NCBI GenBank assembly: GCA_963748405.1
Contig: CAVVIT010000006.1
Location: forward strand, 186,001 to 250,000
Length of the DNA: 64,000 bases
Source of the DNA: Fen-1273 sp963748405
GTDB lineage: Bacteria; Bacteroidota; Ignavibacteria; UBA10030; UBA6906
Reading direction: 5' to 3'
Shown here one piece after another: positions 41,497 through 49,204 of the stretch; positions within the stretch are counted from its first letter, which is position 1; each line of letters starts with the position of its first letter. Below the pieces are notes generated by a model. The model did not search any database, was not told the origin of the DNA, and worked only from the letters and a program-made list of their open reading frames with translations. The position numbers were made by a program, and so were the translations under genes.

Positions 41497-42404
41497 AATG
41501 GAGCAACGAGGCCCGGATCGGAATAGGCGTACTGGCCGCAGCGGTGATCTTCATCGCGGGGATCGTGTATCTTCGCGGCATCGACCTTCGCTCCAAGCAA
41601 TACGGGGTGAAGGTGTTCTACCGCAACATCAACGGTCTGAAGGAAGGTGATGTCGTGACGGTGGCCGGGCTGGCCATCGGCCGCGTGGAATCCATGGCGA
41701 TGGTTGGGCGCGGGATCGGCGTCAATCTTTCGATCCAGACGAAAGTGCATCTGCCGAAGGATTCGAAGGCCATCCTGAAAAGCGAGACGATCATGGGGGG
41801 CAAATTCATTGAAATCGCCCCGGGGAACGACACGCTCATGCTCGCCAACGGGGATTCCCTCGGAGGGCTGTACGAGGCGGACCTCTCCGAGCTCACCGCG
41901 ACCCTCTCCCCCATCAGCTCGAACGTCCTGGGGATTCTCGAAAACGTGAATTCGACGTTCGACCAGCCGACGAGGCAGCGCATCCAGAAGATCGTCTTCG
42001 ACCTGGAACGGTCGTCCACCCGTCTCGAGGAGGTGATCCACAACGGCGGCCGGTCGGCCGACGCGAGCTTTGCGGACATCTCCGCGTTCTCACGGGATCT
42101 TTCGCGGTTCGCCCGGACCCTGGACACGATCGCGGTCGCCGAACGGGGGAACATCGACACGAGCGTGACATCGTTCGCCCAGTGGTCGCACAACATGGAG
42201 CGCGTGTCGATGAAGCTGGAGACCACGACGGAATCGCTCAACGCGGTTCTTGCGAGGATTCAGAACGGGGAAGGGACGCTCGGGAAGCTCGTCCAGGACG
42301 AGCGGCTGTACAATCACATGGACTCTCTCTCGATGAACCTGAACCTCCTTGTGAAGGATCTCAGGGAAAACCCCGGCCGGTACGTCAAACTCAGCCTGTT
42401 CTAG
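41493..42404 (+). CDS. mlaD: MCE-domain lipid transport protein (MlaD-like)
   Basis: A 303-residue protein anchored by one N-terminal helix (IGIGVLAAAVIFIAGIVYL), a single MCE domain (residues about 37-115, GVKVFYRNINGLKEGDVVTV, SETIMGGKFIEI), and a long helical C-terminal extension (about 150 residues, coiled-coil-like). MCE proteins form hexameric rings that bind lipids in the periplasm; the extension may make a tunnel to the outer membrane, by analogy with longer MCE proteins. Third gene of the Mla operon; ATGA overlap with mlaF. Confidence 0.92.
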   Translation: MKWSNEARIGIGVLAAAVIFIAGIVYLRGIDLRSKQYGVKVFYRNINGLKEGDVVTVAGLAIGRVESMAMVGRGIGVNLSIQTKVHLPKDSKAILKSETIMGGKFIEIAPGNDTLMLANGDSLGGLYEADLSELTATLSPISSNVLGILENVNSTFDQPTRQRIQKIVFDLERSSTRLEEVIHNGGRSADASFADISAFSRDLSRFARTLDTIAVAERGNIDTSVTSFAQWSHNMERVSMKLETTTESLNAVLARIQNGEGTLGKLVQDERLYNHMDSLSMNLNLLVKDLRENPGRYVKLSLF

Positions 42405-42414
42405 GAGAGTGATC

Positions 42415-43329
42415 ATGAGGGGAATCGCGAAGCGGTCGCTCGGAAGGACGGGGCTGGAGACGACGTTGATCGGCTTCGGGGCGCTCGAAATCGGGCGCGA
42501 CTGGGGCGTGGGGAGCGAGCAGGAGCGGCGGCGGCCGGACGAATCCGAGGCCGGGGAAACGCTGCAGTGCGTGCTGGGCCTGGGAGTGAATCTTATCGAT
42601 ACCGCGAGTGCCTACCACCGGAGCGAGGAACGGATCGGCAAGTCCCTGAAGGGTGTGCCACGCGAGTACATCCTTGCCACCAAGTGCGGGGAGCACAACA
42701 GGGAGCCGGATACCTATTACGATTTTTCGTACGGAGCAATCCGGGATTCGATCCGGACGAGCCTGCGTCTTCTTCAAACCGACGTGATCGACGTTCTCCA
42801 GATCCATTTCGGGCCAGATCCCGAACGGGTGCTTGACGACGGCGGGTGCGTGCGCGCGATGAAGGAGGCAAGGGATGCAGGGCAGGTGAAGTTTCTCGGT
42901 GCGAGCGTGAATGGCACGGTCCTCGATCGCTGCATCGATTCCGGGGACTTTGACGTCGTTCAGGTGGGGTATTCGCTTCTGAATCAGGCCGACGAAGAAC
43001 GCATTGCACGGGCAAAGGCCCGGGGGATCGGCGTCCTGATAAGGTCCGGCCTTGCGGGAGGATGGCTCACGTCCCGCGCTCTTCGTATGCGGCCCTCGGA
43101 GCGGCCGGCGGGTGTCGAGCGCCTGCTTGATCTCTGCCACGGCGACACGGCACTCCTTACGGCGCTCGCCCTCCACTTCATCGCGCGGAACGAAGGGGTG
43201 AGTTCCATGCTGATCGGATCAAAATCCTGCGAGAATCTGAGTCACGCGATCCGTCTTGTCGGATCTCCCGTCGATCCCTCCCTCCTCGAGGAAGCCGCAG
43301 CCCTGGGCCGCGATTCAGCGAACCCGTAG
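42415..43329 (+). CDS. Aldo/keto reductase
   Basis: A 304-residue NAD(P)H-dependent reductase with a TIM-barrel pattern. The catalytic tetrad fits Asp and Tyr in LIDTASAYHRSEERIG, Lys in ILATKCGE and His in VLQIHFGPD. The Ser/Lys-rich NADP-binding end is partly visible (MLIGSKSCENL). ATG 42415 follows AGGAGA; a GTG two codons earlier is less likely. It is 10 bases after the MCE gene and may be in the same transcript. The substrate is unknown. It converges on the DedA gene with a two-base gap. Confidence 0.9.
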   Translation: MRGIAKRSLGRTGLETTLIGFGALEIGRDWGVGSEQERRRPDESEAGETLQCVLGLGVNLIDTASAYHRSEERIGKSLKGVPREYILATKCGEHNREPDTYYDFSYGAIRDSIRTSLRLLQTDVIDVLQIHFGPDPERVLDDGGCVRAMKEARDAGQVKFLGASVNGTVLDRCIDSGDFDVVQVGYSLLNQADEERIARAKARGIGVLIRSGLAGGWLTSRALRMRPSERPAGVERLLDLCHGDTALLTALALHFIARNEGVSSMLIGSKSCENLSHAIRLVGSPVDPSLLEEAAALGRDSANP

Positions 43330-43331
43330 TC

Positions 43332-43937
43332 TCACACCGGGCCTTTCTTCCGTCGCAGGAGCCTGACTGCGAGATAGGCCAGTCCTCCCGCCACCGCTGC
43401 CGCAAGGATCCAGACTGCCGCTTTCGTCATCGTCTCAGGAAAAGCCTGCCAGCCGTTTCCGAGATAGTACCCCGCGCAGATGAAAAGCCCCGTCCAGCAG
43501 AGCGCCCCAGCATAGGCGAAGAGGGAGAACGTCCGGTATTCAAGCCCTGAGCTCCCTGCGACAATGGCGATGACGTGCCGGATTCCCGGTATGAAATATC
43601 CTATCGTCAACGTCCAGTGTCCCCACCGGTTGAACCAGGCATGAACCCGGTCCACTGACTGTGGTTTGATGCGCAACCGTGCTCCGAACCTGTGTATGAA
43701 ATGCGAGCCTCCCACCCTTCCGATAAGGTAACTGATTGTGATCCCGGTCACTGTCCCGCAGAAGGCCACTGTGAAGCTGGGCACAAAATGAAGCGTCCCG
43801 CTGAATATCAGGTATCCCGTAAGTGTAAGAAGTGTTTCGTCAGGGACGGGAAGCCCCACAATGCCGAGCACGAGGAGGAAAAAGATGGCCGCATAACCGT
43901 AATTTGCGATCCAAACCTGGAAGTCCTGAAGGGGCAT
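43332..43937 (-). CDS. DedA-family membrane protein
   Basis: A 201-residue integral membrane protein of the DedA/SNARE-associated (VTT) family, implicated in undecaprenyl phosphate or phospholipid flipping. Family blocks: IVGLPVPDETLLTLTGYL near residue 25 and the re-entrant motif WGHWTLTIGYFIPGIRHVIA with AGSSGLEYRTF after it. Acidic residues (Asp33, Glu34) and the Arg in PGIRH match those essential in DedA proteins. ATG 43937; its upstream region is shared with the divergent DksA-like gene. Confidence 0.9.
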   Translation of the reverse strand: MPLQDFQVWIANYGYAAIFFLLVLGIVGLPVPDETLLTLTGYLIFSGTLHFVPSFTVAFCGTVTGITISYLIGRVGGSHFIHRFGARLRIKPQSVDRVHAWFNRWGHWTLTIGYFIPGIRHVIAIVAGSSGLEYRTFSLFAYAGALCWTGLFICAGYYLGNGWQAFPETMTKAAVWILAAAVAGGLAYLAVRLLRRKKGPV

Positions 43938-43983
43938 TTTGGTGGTTCGTCGCTATATTTTAGCAATTATTCGCAAATAACTG

Positions 43984-44012
43984 TTGACTTTGACCATCCC
44001 AGTTCTTAATAT
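43984..44012 (+). promoter_or_regulatory. Strong promoter of the DksA/TraR-like gene
   Basis: TTGACT, 17-base spacer, TAATAT. Both hexamers are near consensus. It lies in the AT-rich 158-base gap between the DedA gene and the DksA-like gene and gives a leader of about 75 bases. Confidence 0.7.
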
Positions 44013-44065
44013 CCTCAAAGATCAGGCGACATTCGTGTGTCGCCGTCAAGGCGTGCTTACAGCAT

Positions 44066-44083
44066 CTGGTTCCATGGAACCAG
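44066..44083. promoter_or_regulatory. Perfect 18-base palindrome in the leader of the DksA-like gene
   Basis: CTGGTTCCATGGAACCAG is an exact palindrome, placed between the promoter and the GGGGGAGGA ribosome site (44084-44092). It could be an operator for a dimeric repressor or an RNA stem next to the ribosome site. See findings. Confidence 0.6.
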
Positions 44084-44095
44084 GGGGAGGACCAA

Positions 44096-44452
44096 ATGGC
44101 AGCGAGCAATCTCGCTATGCGGCGCGTCATCCTTTCCAATCTGTTCGAGTACCTCAAGCTCAATTACGATTTTGAGAGGCCGGCGGACTCGTTTTCCAGC
44201 GGACAGATAACCGATCGGGACATCGACATCCTCCTCTCGTTCAAGAGTGACCACAGGCTCGGAGAACTGAGAGAAGCGCTTGCAAGGGTGGAACGCGGAA
44301 CGTACGGCTACTGCCTCGGGTGCAAACGGCGGATGAGCGGTACGGACCTCGAACAGGATCCCGCCAAGAGAGTCTGCCCGTCGTGCGAACAGTCGTTCAA
44401 TATGAGGCATCAGCAGCCTCATGCCCCGGTCTACGCCGGCGGTTCACGGTAG
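44096..44452 (+). CDS. TraR/DksA-family zinc-finger protein
   Basis: A 118-residue DksA/TraR-type protein. The four-Cys zinc finger is clear: GTYGYCLGCKRRMSG and RVCPSCEQS, preceded by the helix LGELREALARVERG. The N-terminal helical part is shorter than in E. coli DksA (151 residues) and the acidic tip (DxxDxA) is not evident, so it may act differently on RNA polymerase. Ribosome site GGGGGAGGA before ATG 44096. It has its own strong promoter, a palindromic leader and a terminator after it, so it is a single-gene unit. Confidence 0.85.
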   Translation: MAASNLAMRRVILSNLFEYLKLNYDFERPADSFSSGQITDRDIDILLSFKSDHRLGELREALARVERGTYGYCLGCKRRMSGTDLEQDPAKRVCPSCEQSFNMRHQQPHAPVYAGGSR

Positions 44453-44477
44453 AATCCCGCCCCGCAGCGAAATAGCA

Positions 44478-44504
44478 CAAAGGCCCGGAAATTCCGGGCC
44501 TTTG
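44478..44504. terminator. Bidirectional terminator between DksA-like gene and tRNA-Arg
   Basis: Stem AAAGGCCCGGA and TCCGGGCCTTT around an AAT loop; A/T flanks on both sides let it serve either strand. It lies 26 bases after the DksA-like stop and 13 bases past the 3' end of the convergent tRNA. Confidence 0.8.
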
Positions 44505-44516
44505 CCGTTGGTGGAG

Positions 44517-44591
44517 TGCCCTCGGCGTGAGTCGAACACGCGACCTGCGGTTTAGGAAACCGTCGCTCTATCCATACTGAGCTACGAGGGC
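44517..44591 (-). tRNA. tRNA-Arg (anticodon CCT)
   Basis: A 75-base cloverleaf: acceptor GCCCTCG with CGAGGGC, D-stem GCTC with GAGC, anticodon loop TTCCTAA (anticodon CCT, reads AGG), T-arm GCGTG-TTCGACT-CACGC, discriminator A. CCA is not encoded. The first anticodon-stem pair is A-C (27-43), a mismatch; all other stems pair. It reads toward the shared terminator. Confidence 0.93.
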
Positions 44592-44662
44592 CTGTGGCGG
44601 AACGGTGCAGCGGGACTCTGAACATCGTGCACCTTGGATGATAAGAAAAACCCGGAAGTCAA

Positions 44663-45265
44663 TCAAGCACCGGGCCCGGCCTCAGTCCCCCGGTAGAGCC
44701 TGTGGCGTTCGATGTACCGTGAGACCCCGGGGGGAACAAGATAGGTGATCGTAAGCCCTTTCATCAGCCTCCGGCGGACTTCGGTCGCCGAAATGTCGAT
44801 GGAGGGGACCTGGCACTGAACGGTGTTGACGGGGAGCGTGATTCCCGCGGATCCGGCCGCGAATCCAGGCCGGTTCATGACGACAAGCGTGGCCCGCTTC
44901 AGGATCTCCTCCGGATCTTTCCATGAGAGGAATTCCCGGAGGTTGTCGGCGCCGATGAGAAGGAACAGCTCGTCGGCGGGATAGGCCTTTTCCATCTGAC
45001 GGATCGTGTCCACGGTGTACGAGATCCCCCCCCTCTCGATCTCGCTGTCGGATACCTGGAAAAACGGATTGGCCCGCACCGCTTCGCGCAGCATCGCCAG
45101 CCGGTGAGCGGCGGGCGTGATGGCTGCATCGGCCTTGTGGGGAGAAATCATCGTCGGGATAAACAGTACCCGGTCCAGACCGGTTTTCTCGCGCACCACC
45201 TCGGCGACGATCAGGTGTCCGTGGTGCACGGGGTCAAATGTCCCGCCGAATATGCCGAGTTTCAT
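44663..45265 (-). CDS. nadD: Nicotinate-nucleotide adenylyltransferase
   Basis: A 200-residue nucleotidyltransferase making deamido-NAD from nicotinate mononucleotide and ATP. Motifs: GIFGGTFDPVHHGHL (the HxGH-containing nucleotide site) at the start, ISATEVRRRLMKG (SxxxxR) and VPPGVSRYIERHRLY at the end. The open frame upstream lies inside the glycosyltransferase gene; ATG 45265 overlaps that stop as ATGA. It is the last gene of the polysaccharide run, an unusual place for a cofactor gene. Confidence 0.95.
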   Translation of the reverse strand: MKLGIFGGTFDPVHHGHLIVAEVVREKTGLDRVLFIPTMISPHKADAAITPAAHRLAMLREAVRANPFFQVSDSEIERGGISYTVDTIRQMEKAYPADELFLLIGADNLREFLSWKDPEEILKRATLVVMNRPGFAAGSAGITLPVNTVQCQVPSIDISATEVRRRLMKGLTITYLVPPGVSRYIERHRLYRGTEAGPGA

Positions 45266-46353
45266 GCGAGCGTCCTGTAGAGATTCAACGTCTGTTCGCC
45301 GCAACGCTGCCACGTGAACTGCTGCGCCCTCCGGAGGCCCCGTTCCCGCAGGGAATTCCTGAGTGACGCGTCGTCGAGAACCGACGTGATGGCGTCGGTC
45401 ATTTCTTGCTCCGAGAGCGGATCGACGAGGATGCCCGCGTCCCCTGCCACCTCGGGGATCGATGCCGCGTTCGAGCAGATCACGGGCGTCCCGCACGCCA
45501 TCGCTTCGAGAACGGGAAATCCGAATCCCTCGTAGAGCGTCGGCATCACCAGCACGGTCGCAGCACGGTACGCCGCGACGAGATCCGCTTCCGGCAGCCA
45601 GCCGAGGCCCTGAATCAGACCGTCCACCCCCTGGCTTTTGCAGAGCGCCGAAAGCGCCGGGTCGTCCTCCGGTTTTTCCCCGACGCAGATGACCTGCACG
45701 TTCCTTCCCGCCCTGAGGCGCGCTACGGATCGGATGATGGCCGGAAAATTTTTGTGCGGCTTGAGGCTCCCCACGTACAGGAGGAACTCTCCCGCCAGAT
45801 TGAATTTGCGCCTGAATGCCGCGGCGGCTTCGCCGTCCTGCGCGGGCGCGAAGGCGCCCGAAACGCCGAGCGGGATCGTGTGAATCTTCTCTTCGGGGCA
45901 GGCGACGTACCGGATGAGTTCTTTTGCGGTGAAGGCGGAGTCCACGATGACGGCATCCGAGGACCGGCACGCATGGCCGATCATCAATTGTGCGTATGCA
46001 CGCTGGATCGCGGAGAAATATTCCGGGAACCGGAGGTGAATGACATCGTGGACAGTGACCACGCCGGGCATGGCCAGGCCGAACGGAAGCGTGTAGTGGG
46101 GAGCGTGGAACACCGAGAGCCCCGCCCGGTTCGCCTGGGATGAGACCGTGATGAGCTCCGCTAGGGAGTACTTTCCCGAGTGGTTGATGATCGTCGTCCC
46201 CCGGTGTGTCCTGCTGATGAGATCCGCGTCGCCCGGCGATGCGATGTACGTGAACCGGTCCCCGTCCTGCGCGTCAAAGACCGCCGCGAGGTTCCGGATG
46301 TACGTCCCGATCCCGAAATCGAAATATTTCCGCGCGTCAATGCCGATGTTCAT
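45262..46353 (-). CDS. Glycosyltransferase family 4-like protein
   Basis: A 363-residue GT-B glycosyltransferase starting MNIGIDARKYFDFGIGTYIR, typical of GT4 mannosyl/glucosyltransferases. The C-terminal half carries EFLLYVGSLKPHKN, VMPTLYEGFGFPVLEAMACG (the E(x7)E nucleotide-sugar site) and GTPVICSN. Retaining transfer of a sugar to a growing glycan is expected; donor unknown. ATG 46353 overlaps the preceding gene by 17 bases. Part of the surface polysaccharide operon. Confidence 0.9.
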   Translation of the reverse strand: MNIGIDARKYFDFGIGTYIRNLAAVFDAQDGDRFTYIASPGDADLISRTHRGTTIINHSGKYSLAELITVSSQANRAGLSVFHAPHYTLPFGLAMPGVVTVHDVIHLRFPEYFSAIQRAYAQLMIGHACRSSDAVIVDSAFTAKELIRYVACPEEKIHTIPLGVSGAFAPAQDGEAAAAFRRKFNLAGEFLLYVGSLKPHKNFPAIIRSVARLRAGRNVQVICVGEKPEDDPALSALCKSQGVDGLIQGLGWLPEADLVAAYRAATVLVMPTLYEGFGFPVLEAMACGTPVICSNAASIPEVAGDAGILVDPLSEQEMTDAITSVLDDASLRNSLRERGLRRAQQFTWQRCGEQTLNLYRTLA

Positions 46354-47194
46354 CGGGGGATCCGAAGAGATACGAGAGGACGCTGGAGGCCAGGGCGCGC
46401 TCCGCGCCGTTTCTCCGGAACAACCGGGGAAAGAATTTTGCCGCAAGGTAGCCGCGGAGGAGAACATTGTCCGCGAGCGATGCATGAGTGCGGTAATACA
46501 GGAGCTGGGATCGCCTGTACTCGCCCTGGATGGCCGGAGAGAGCCCGCCCGGCTGGCTCCCCCCTCCGATGTGCTCGACGCACACCTGGCGGAGATAGTG
46601 AATCTCCCCTCCCGCCTTCCTGATCCTTGCGCACAGGTCCACGTCCTCGAAATACATGAAAAACCGTTCGTCGAATCCCCCCGCTGCTTCGAACACCGGT
46701 CTTCGCACGACGAGTGCCGCCCCGGATACCCAGTCGCGGGTCAACGGCCCTGCATCTGATTCCGGTGCGTTCCCCCGGCTCATCCGCCACTCCGAACGGA
46801 CGGTCGGGAACTCCCCCGTCGAGTTCTGGAGCGTGCCGTCCGTGTTGAGAAGCCGGAGACCCGCTGCCCCGCAGGCCGGCGTGGCGCCGAAATAGGACTC
46901 GATCGGCGGGAGGATTTCCGACCTCGCGACGGTATCATTGTTGAGGAAGAACAGGAGAGCCCCCCCTGCCCGGCGGGCCCCCGCGTTGTTGGCCGCGCCG
47001 AATCCGGCATTGAGGGAGTTGTGGATAACCGTGCACCCCTCGAGCCGGTCCGCCTCCCTCCCCGCGGCCGGGTCCGTCGATCCGTTCTCGACGACGATGA
47101 TCTCGAAATCACCCCGGTTGTGCTCGTGCAGTGATGCAACGGCGCGCCGCGTGAGCTCAGGGTGATTGTGCTGGACCATGATGACGGAGATCAT
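46337..47194 (-). CDS. Glycosyltransferase family 2 protein
   Basis: A 285-residue GT2 enzyme. N-terminal block ISVIMVQHNHPELTRRAVAS, then IIVVENGSTDPA, the DxD-type NNDTVA and VSGAALVVRRPVFEAAGGFD, EDVDLCARIRKAG. This resembles rhamnosyltransferases such as those of the WbbL type. ATG 47194 overlaps the stop of the preceding GT2 gene as ATGA. Substrate not known; context indicates a polysaccharide repeat unit. Confidence 0.9.
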   Translation of the reverse strand: MISVIMVQHNHPELTRRAVASLHEHNRGDFEIIVVENGSTDPAAGREADRLEGCTVIHNSLNAGFGAANNAGARRAGGALLFFLNNDTVARSEILPPIESYFGATPACGAAGLRLLNTDGTLQNSTGEFPTVRSEWRMSRGNAPESDAGPLTRDWVSGAALVVRRPVFEAAGGFDERFFMYFEDVDLCARIRKAGGEIHYLRQVCVEHIGGGSQPGGLSPAIQGEYRRSQLLYYRTHASLADNVLLRGYLAAKFFPRLFRRNGAERALASSVLSYLFGSPDEHRH

Positions 47195-48228
47195 CGCGAC
47201 CCCGGCGGCATGTCCTCGAGCGTCCGTATGCGCGCGAGCCGGAAGTAGGCGCGTGCGCACGCATTGACGGCTTTCCCGGCCGGGGATTCGCCGTTCGTAA
47301 GGTCGGATGTCATCCAGGTTGTCACTTCCTCATCCCTGACCCGCCGGGCCGGGCGGATCGCGCGGCGCTTTTGCGCGATCGCTCCCGGGTGCGCGGCCAG
47401 CCATCCCCAGGCGCGAAGAAGGCCGGGGAGCGAGTACCTGCGTGCGAAGAGCGACGCGGCGACCTTCGCAGGGATGTTGGCTGCAAAGAGCGGAAGAAGC
47501 TTCAGAAGTGTGGGCAGGCTGAAGAACAGGAGCATGGTGAGGATCCTGTTCCGCTCCTGGTACATCGTCATCCGCGAGGAGGGCTCCCGCCGGGTGGTGT
47601 CGCTCCCGATATGGCGCACGCGGGAGGCGGGTGACTGTACGACGCCCCGGCCCATGAACCGGGCACGGAGGCTCAGGTACACGTCCTCAAGGTAGAGAAA
47701 ATACTCGTCGTCGAACGGGGGGCCCAGGATGTCGCGTTTGTAGGCAAGTGATGCCCCCCCCGCGAAGAAGGTGTTCTCCGGCCGCTCGAACTTCATCATG
47801 ATGTTGTGGCCGAGGAAATTCAATGAGCCGTTTTTACTGTAATACCGTTCCGGGATGCCGTCGGTCACGACAAGCGATCCGGCGATTGCCACGCGTTCCG
47901 GCGCGGCGGCCTCCGCAAGCGCTCCGAGCCAGCCCTGTTCGGGGATGGCGTCGTTGTTGAGCAGCACGATCAGCTCGCCCCGGGCATGCCGGTACCCCTC
48001 GTTGTTCCCTCCGGCAAACCCGCTGTTCGTGCGCGAACGGACGAGCCTCACCGCCGGAAAGGCCGCCGCGAGATACTCCACGCTTCCGTCGGTCGAGGCG
48101 TTGTCGACGACAATGACCTCGAACCGGGCGTACGACTGGGCGAGTACGGCGGTGAGGCAATCGTGAAGGAGATGCTTCCCGTTGTAGCTGACGATGATGA
48201 CAGAACAGAACGGGAGCGCGGCATTCAT
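47191..48228 (-). CDS. Glycosyltransferase family 2 protein
   Basis: A 345-residue GT2 enzyme with the N-terminal nucleotide-sugar fold (CSVIIVSYNGKHLLHDCL, VIVVDNASTDGSVEYL, LNNDAIPEQGW, EDVYLSLRARFMG). A hydrophobic stretch near residue 240 (ILTMLLFFSLPTLLKLLPLF) suggests membrane association, as in rhamnosyltransferase-like GT2 proteins. ATG 48228 is chosen; the longer open frame is not supported. It lies 31 bases after the dehydratase gene and overlaps the next GT2. Confidence 0.9.
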   Translation of the reverse strand: MNAALPFCSVIIVSYNGKHLLHDCLTAVLAQSYARFEVIVVDNASTDGSVEYLAAAFPAVRLVRSRTNSGFAGGNNEGYRHARGELIVLLNNDAIPEQGWLGALAEAAAPERVAIAGSLVVTDGIPERYYSKNGSLNFLGHNIMMKFERPENTFFAGGASLAYKRDILGPPFDDEYFLYLEDVYLSLRARFMGRGVVQSPASRVRHIGSDTTRREPSSRMTMYQERNRILTMLLFFSLPTLLKLLPLFAANIPAKVAASLFARRYSLPGLLRAWGWLAAHPGAIAQKRRAIRPARRVRDEEVTTWMTSDLTNGESPAGKAVNACARAYFRLARIRTLEDMPPGSR

Positions 48229-48259
48229 GGGCGGCGTGGCCGGGCGCTGTGGGGTCGGT

Positions 48260-49204
48260 TTACCAGGTGAATTTGTTCCTGTAGTGCTCAACGATCAGCG
48301 TCAATTCCTCGTCGAAATTCTTCGCGTTGTTCCACCCGAGCGCCCGGAGGCGTGAATCGTCGAGCGAATAGCGGACATCCTCCCCCATCCTGACGTAATT
48401 GAACTGCGCGTATTCTTCCAGGGGGACGTCTTTCCCGAAATAGCGGCGGAGAACCTTGGCAACGACCTCCTTGTTCTGCGCCTCGTAATTGCCGGAGATG
48501 TTGTAGATCGTGTTCCGCTCTCCATGGTCGATGATGTGCAGGATCGCCGAGGCGGTGTCATCCGCGTGAAGCCAGTTGCGGACGAACGATCCGTCGCCGT
48601 GCAGCGGAATCTTCTTCCCCAGGGAAAGGTACTTGACCGCCTTGGGGATGAGCTTTTCCGGGTACTGGTCGATCCCGTAGTTGTTCGTCGGACGGACGAT
48701 GATGAAGGGGACACCGTGCGTTCGCTGCCAGCCGAGGATGAGCATGTCGGCCGCTGCCTTGCTCGCCGAATACGGGTTGCTCGGCCGCAGGGGGTCGGAT
48801 TCCCTGTGGTTGCCGGCCGTCAGGTCGCCGTAGACCTCGTCGGTGCTGAGCTGGACGAGCACGGGCATCTCGTAGTGGCGCTTCGCCCGCACGAGCTCCA
48901 GGATGTTCTGAACCCCCAGAATGTTCGTGTGGAGGAATCTCTTGCTGTCGACGATGCTGTTGTCGACGTGCGTCTCCGCGGCGAAATTGACCACGACGTC
49001 GACTTCGTACAGGTGGTCCATGGTGGCGATGTCGGCTTCGAGGAACTTGAACGACTTTGAGCGCTGAAATTCGCCCAGGTGCTCCTCCCGGGCGGCGTAT
49101 GTCTTCTTGTCGATCCCCCAGACCTTCCACTCCCGCTGGAGGCACGCGCGCGTGAAATGCGAACCCATGAATCCGAGACATCCTGTGACGGCGACGACTT
49201 TCAT
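48260..49204 (-). CDS. NDP-glucose 4,6-dehydratase (RmlB-like SDR)
   Basis: A 314-residue extended short-chain dehydrogenase. The NAD site is TGCLGFMGSHF; the catalytic triad region is LSTDEVYGD, the arrangement of dTDP-glucose 4,6-dehydratase (Asp-Glu next to Thr), with YSASKAA (YxxxK). VRPTNNYGIDQYPEKLIPK also matches RmlB. It makes the 4-keto-6-deoxy sugar used by the adjacent RmlC-like and reductase/methyltransferase proteins. ATG 49204 overlaps the stop of the fusion gene as ATGA. The nucleotide (dTDP or other) is inferred. Confidence 0.88.
   Translation of the reverse strand: MKVVAVTGCLGFMGSHFTRACLQREWKVWGIDKKTYAAREEHLGEFQRSKSFKFLEADIATMDHLYEVDVVVNFAAETHVDNSIVDSKRFLHTNILGVQNILELVRAKRHYEMPVLVQLSTDEVYGDLTAGNHRESDPLRPSNPYSASKAAADMLILGWQRTHGVPFIIVRPTNNYGIDQYPEKLIPKAVKYLSLGKKIPLHGDGSFVRNWLHADDTASAILHIIDHGERNTIYNISGNYEAQNKEVVAKVLRRYFGKDVPLEEYAQFNYVRMGEDVRYSLDDSRLRALGWNNAKNFDEELTLIVEHYRNKFTW

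Noticed and set aside
43938..43990. Promoter for the DedA gene
   Set aside because: The AT-rich region has a TAAAAT-like hexamer but no -35 at suitable distance; not listed.
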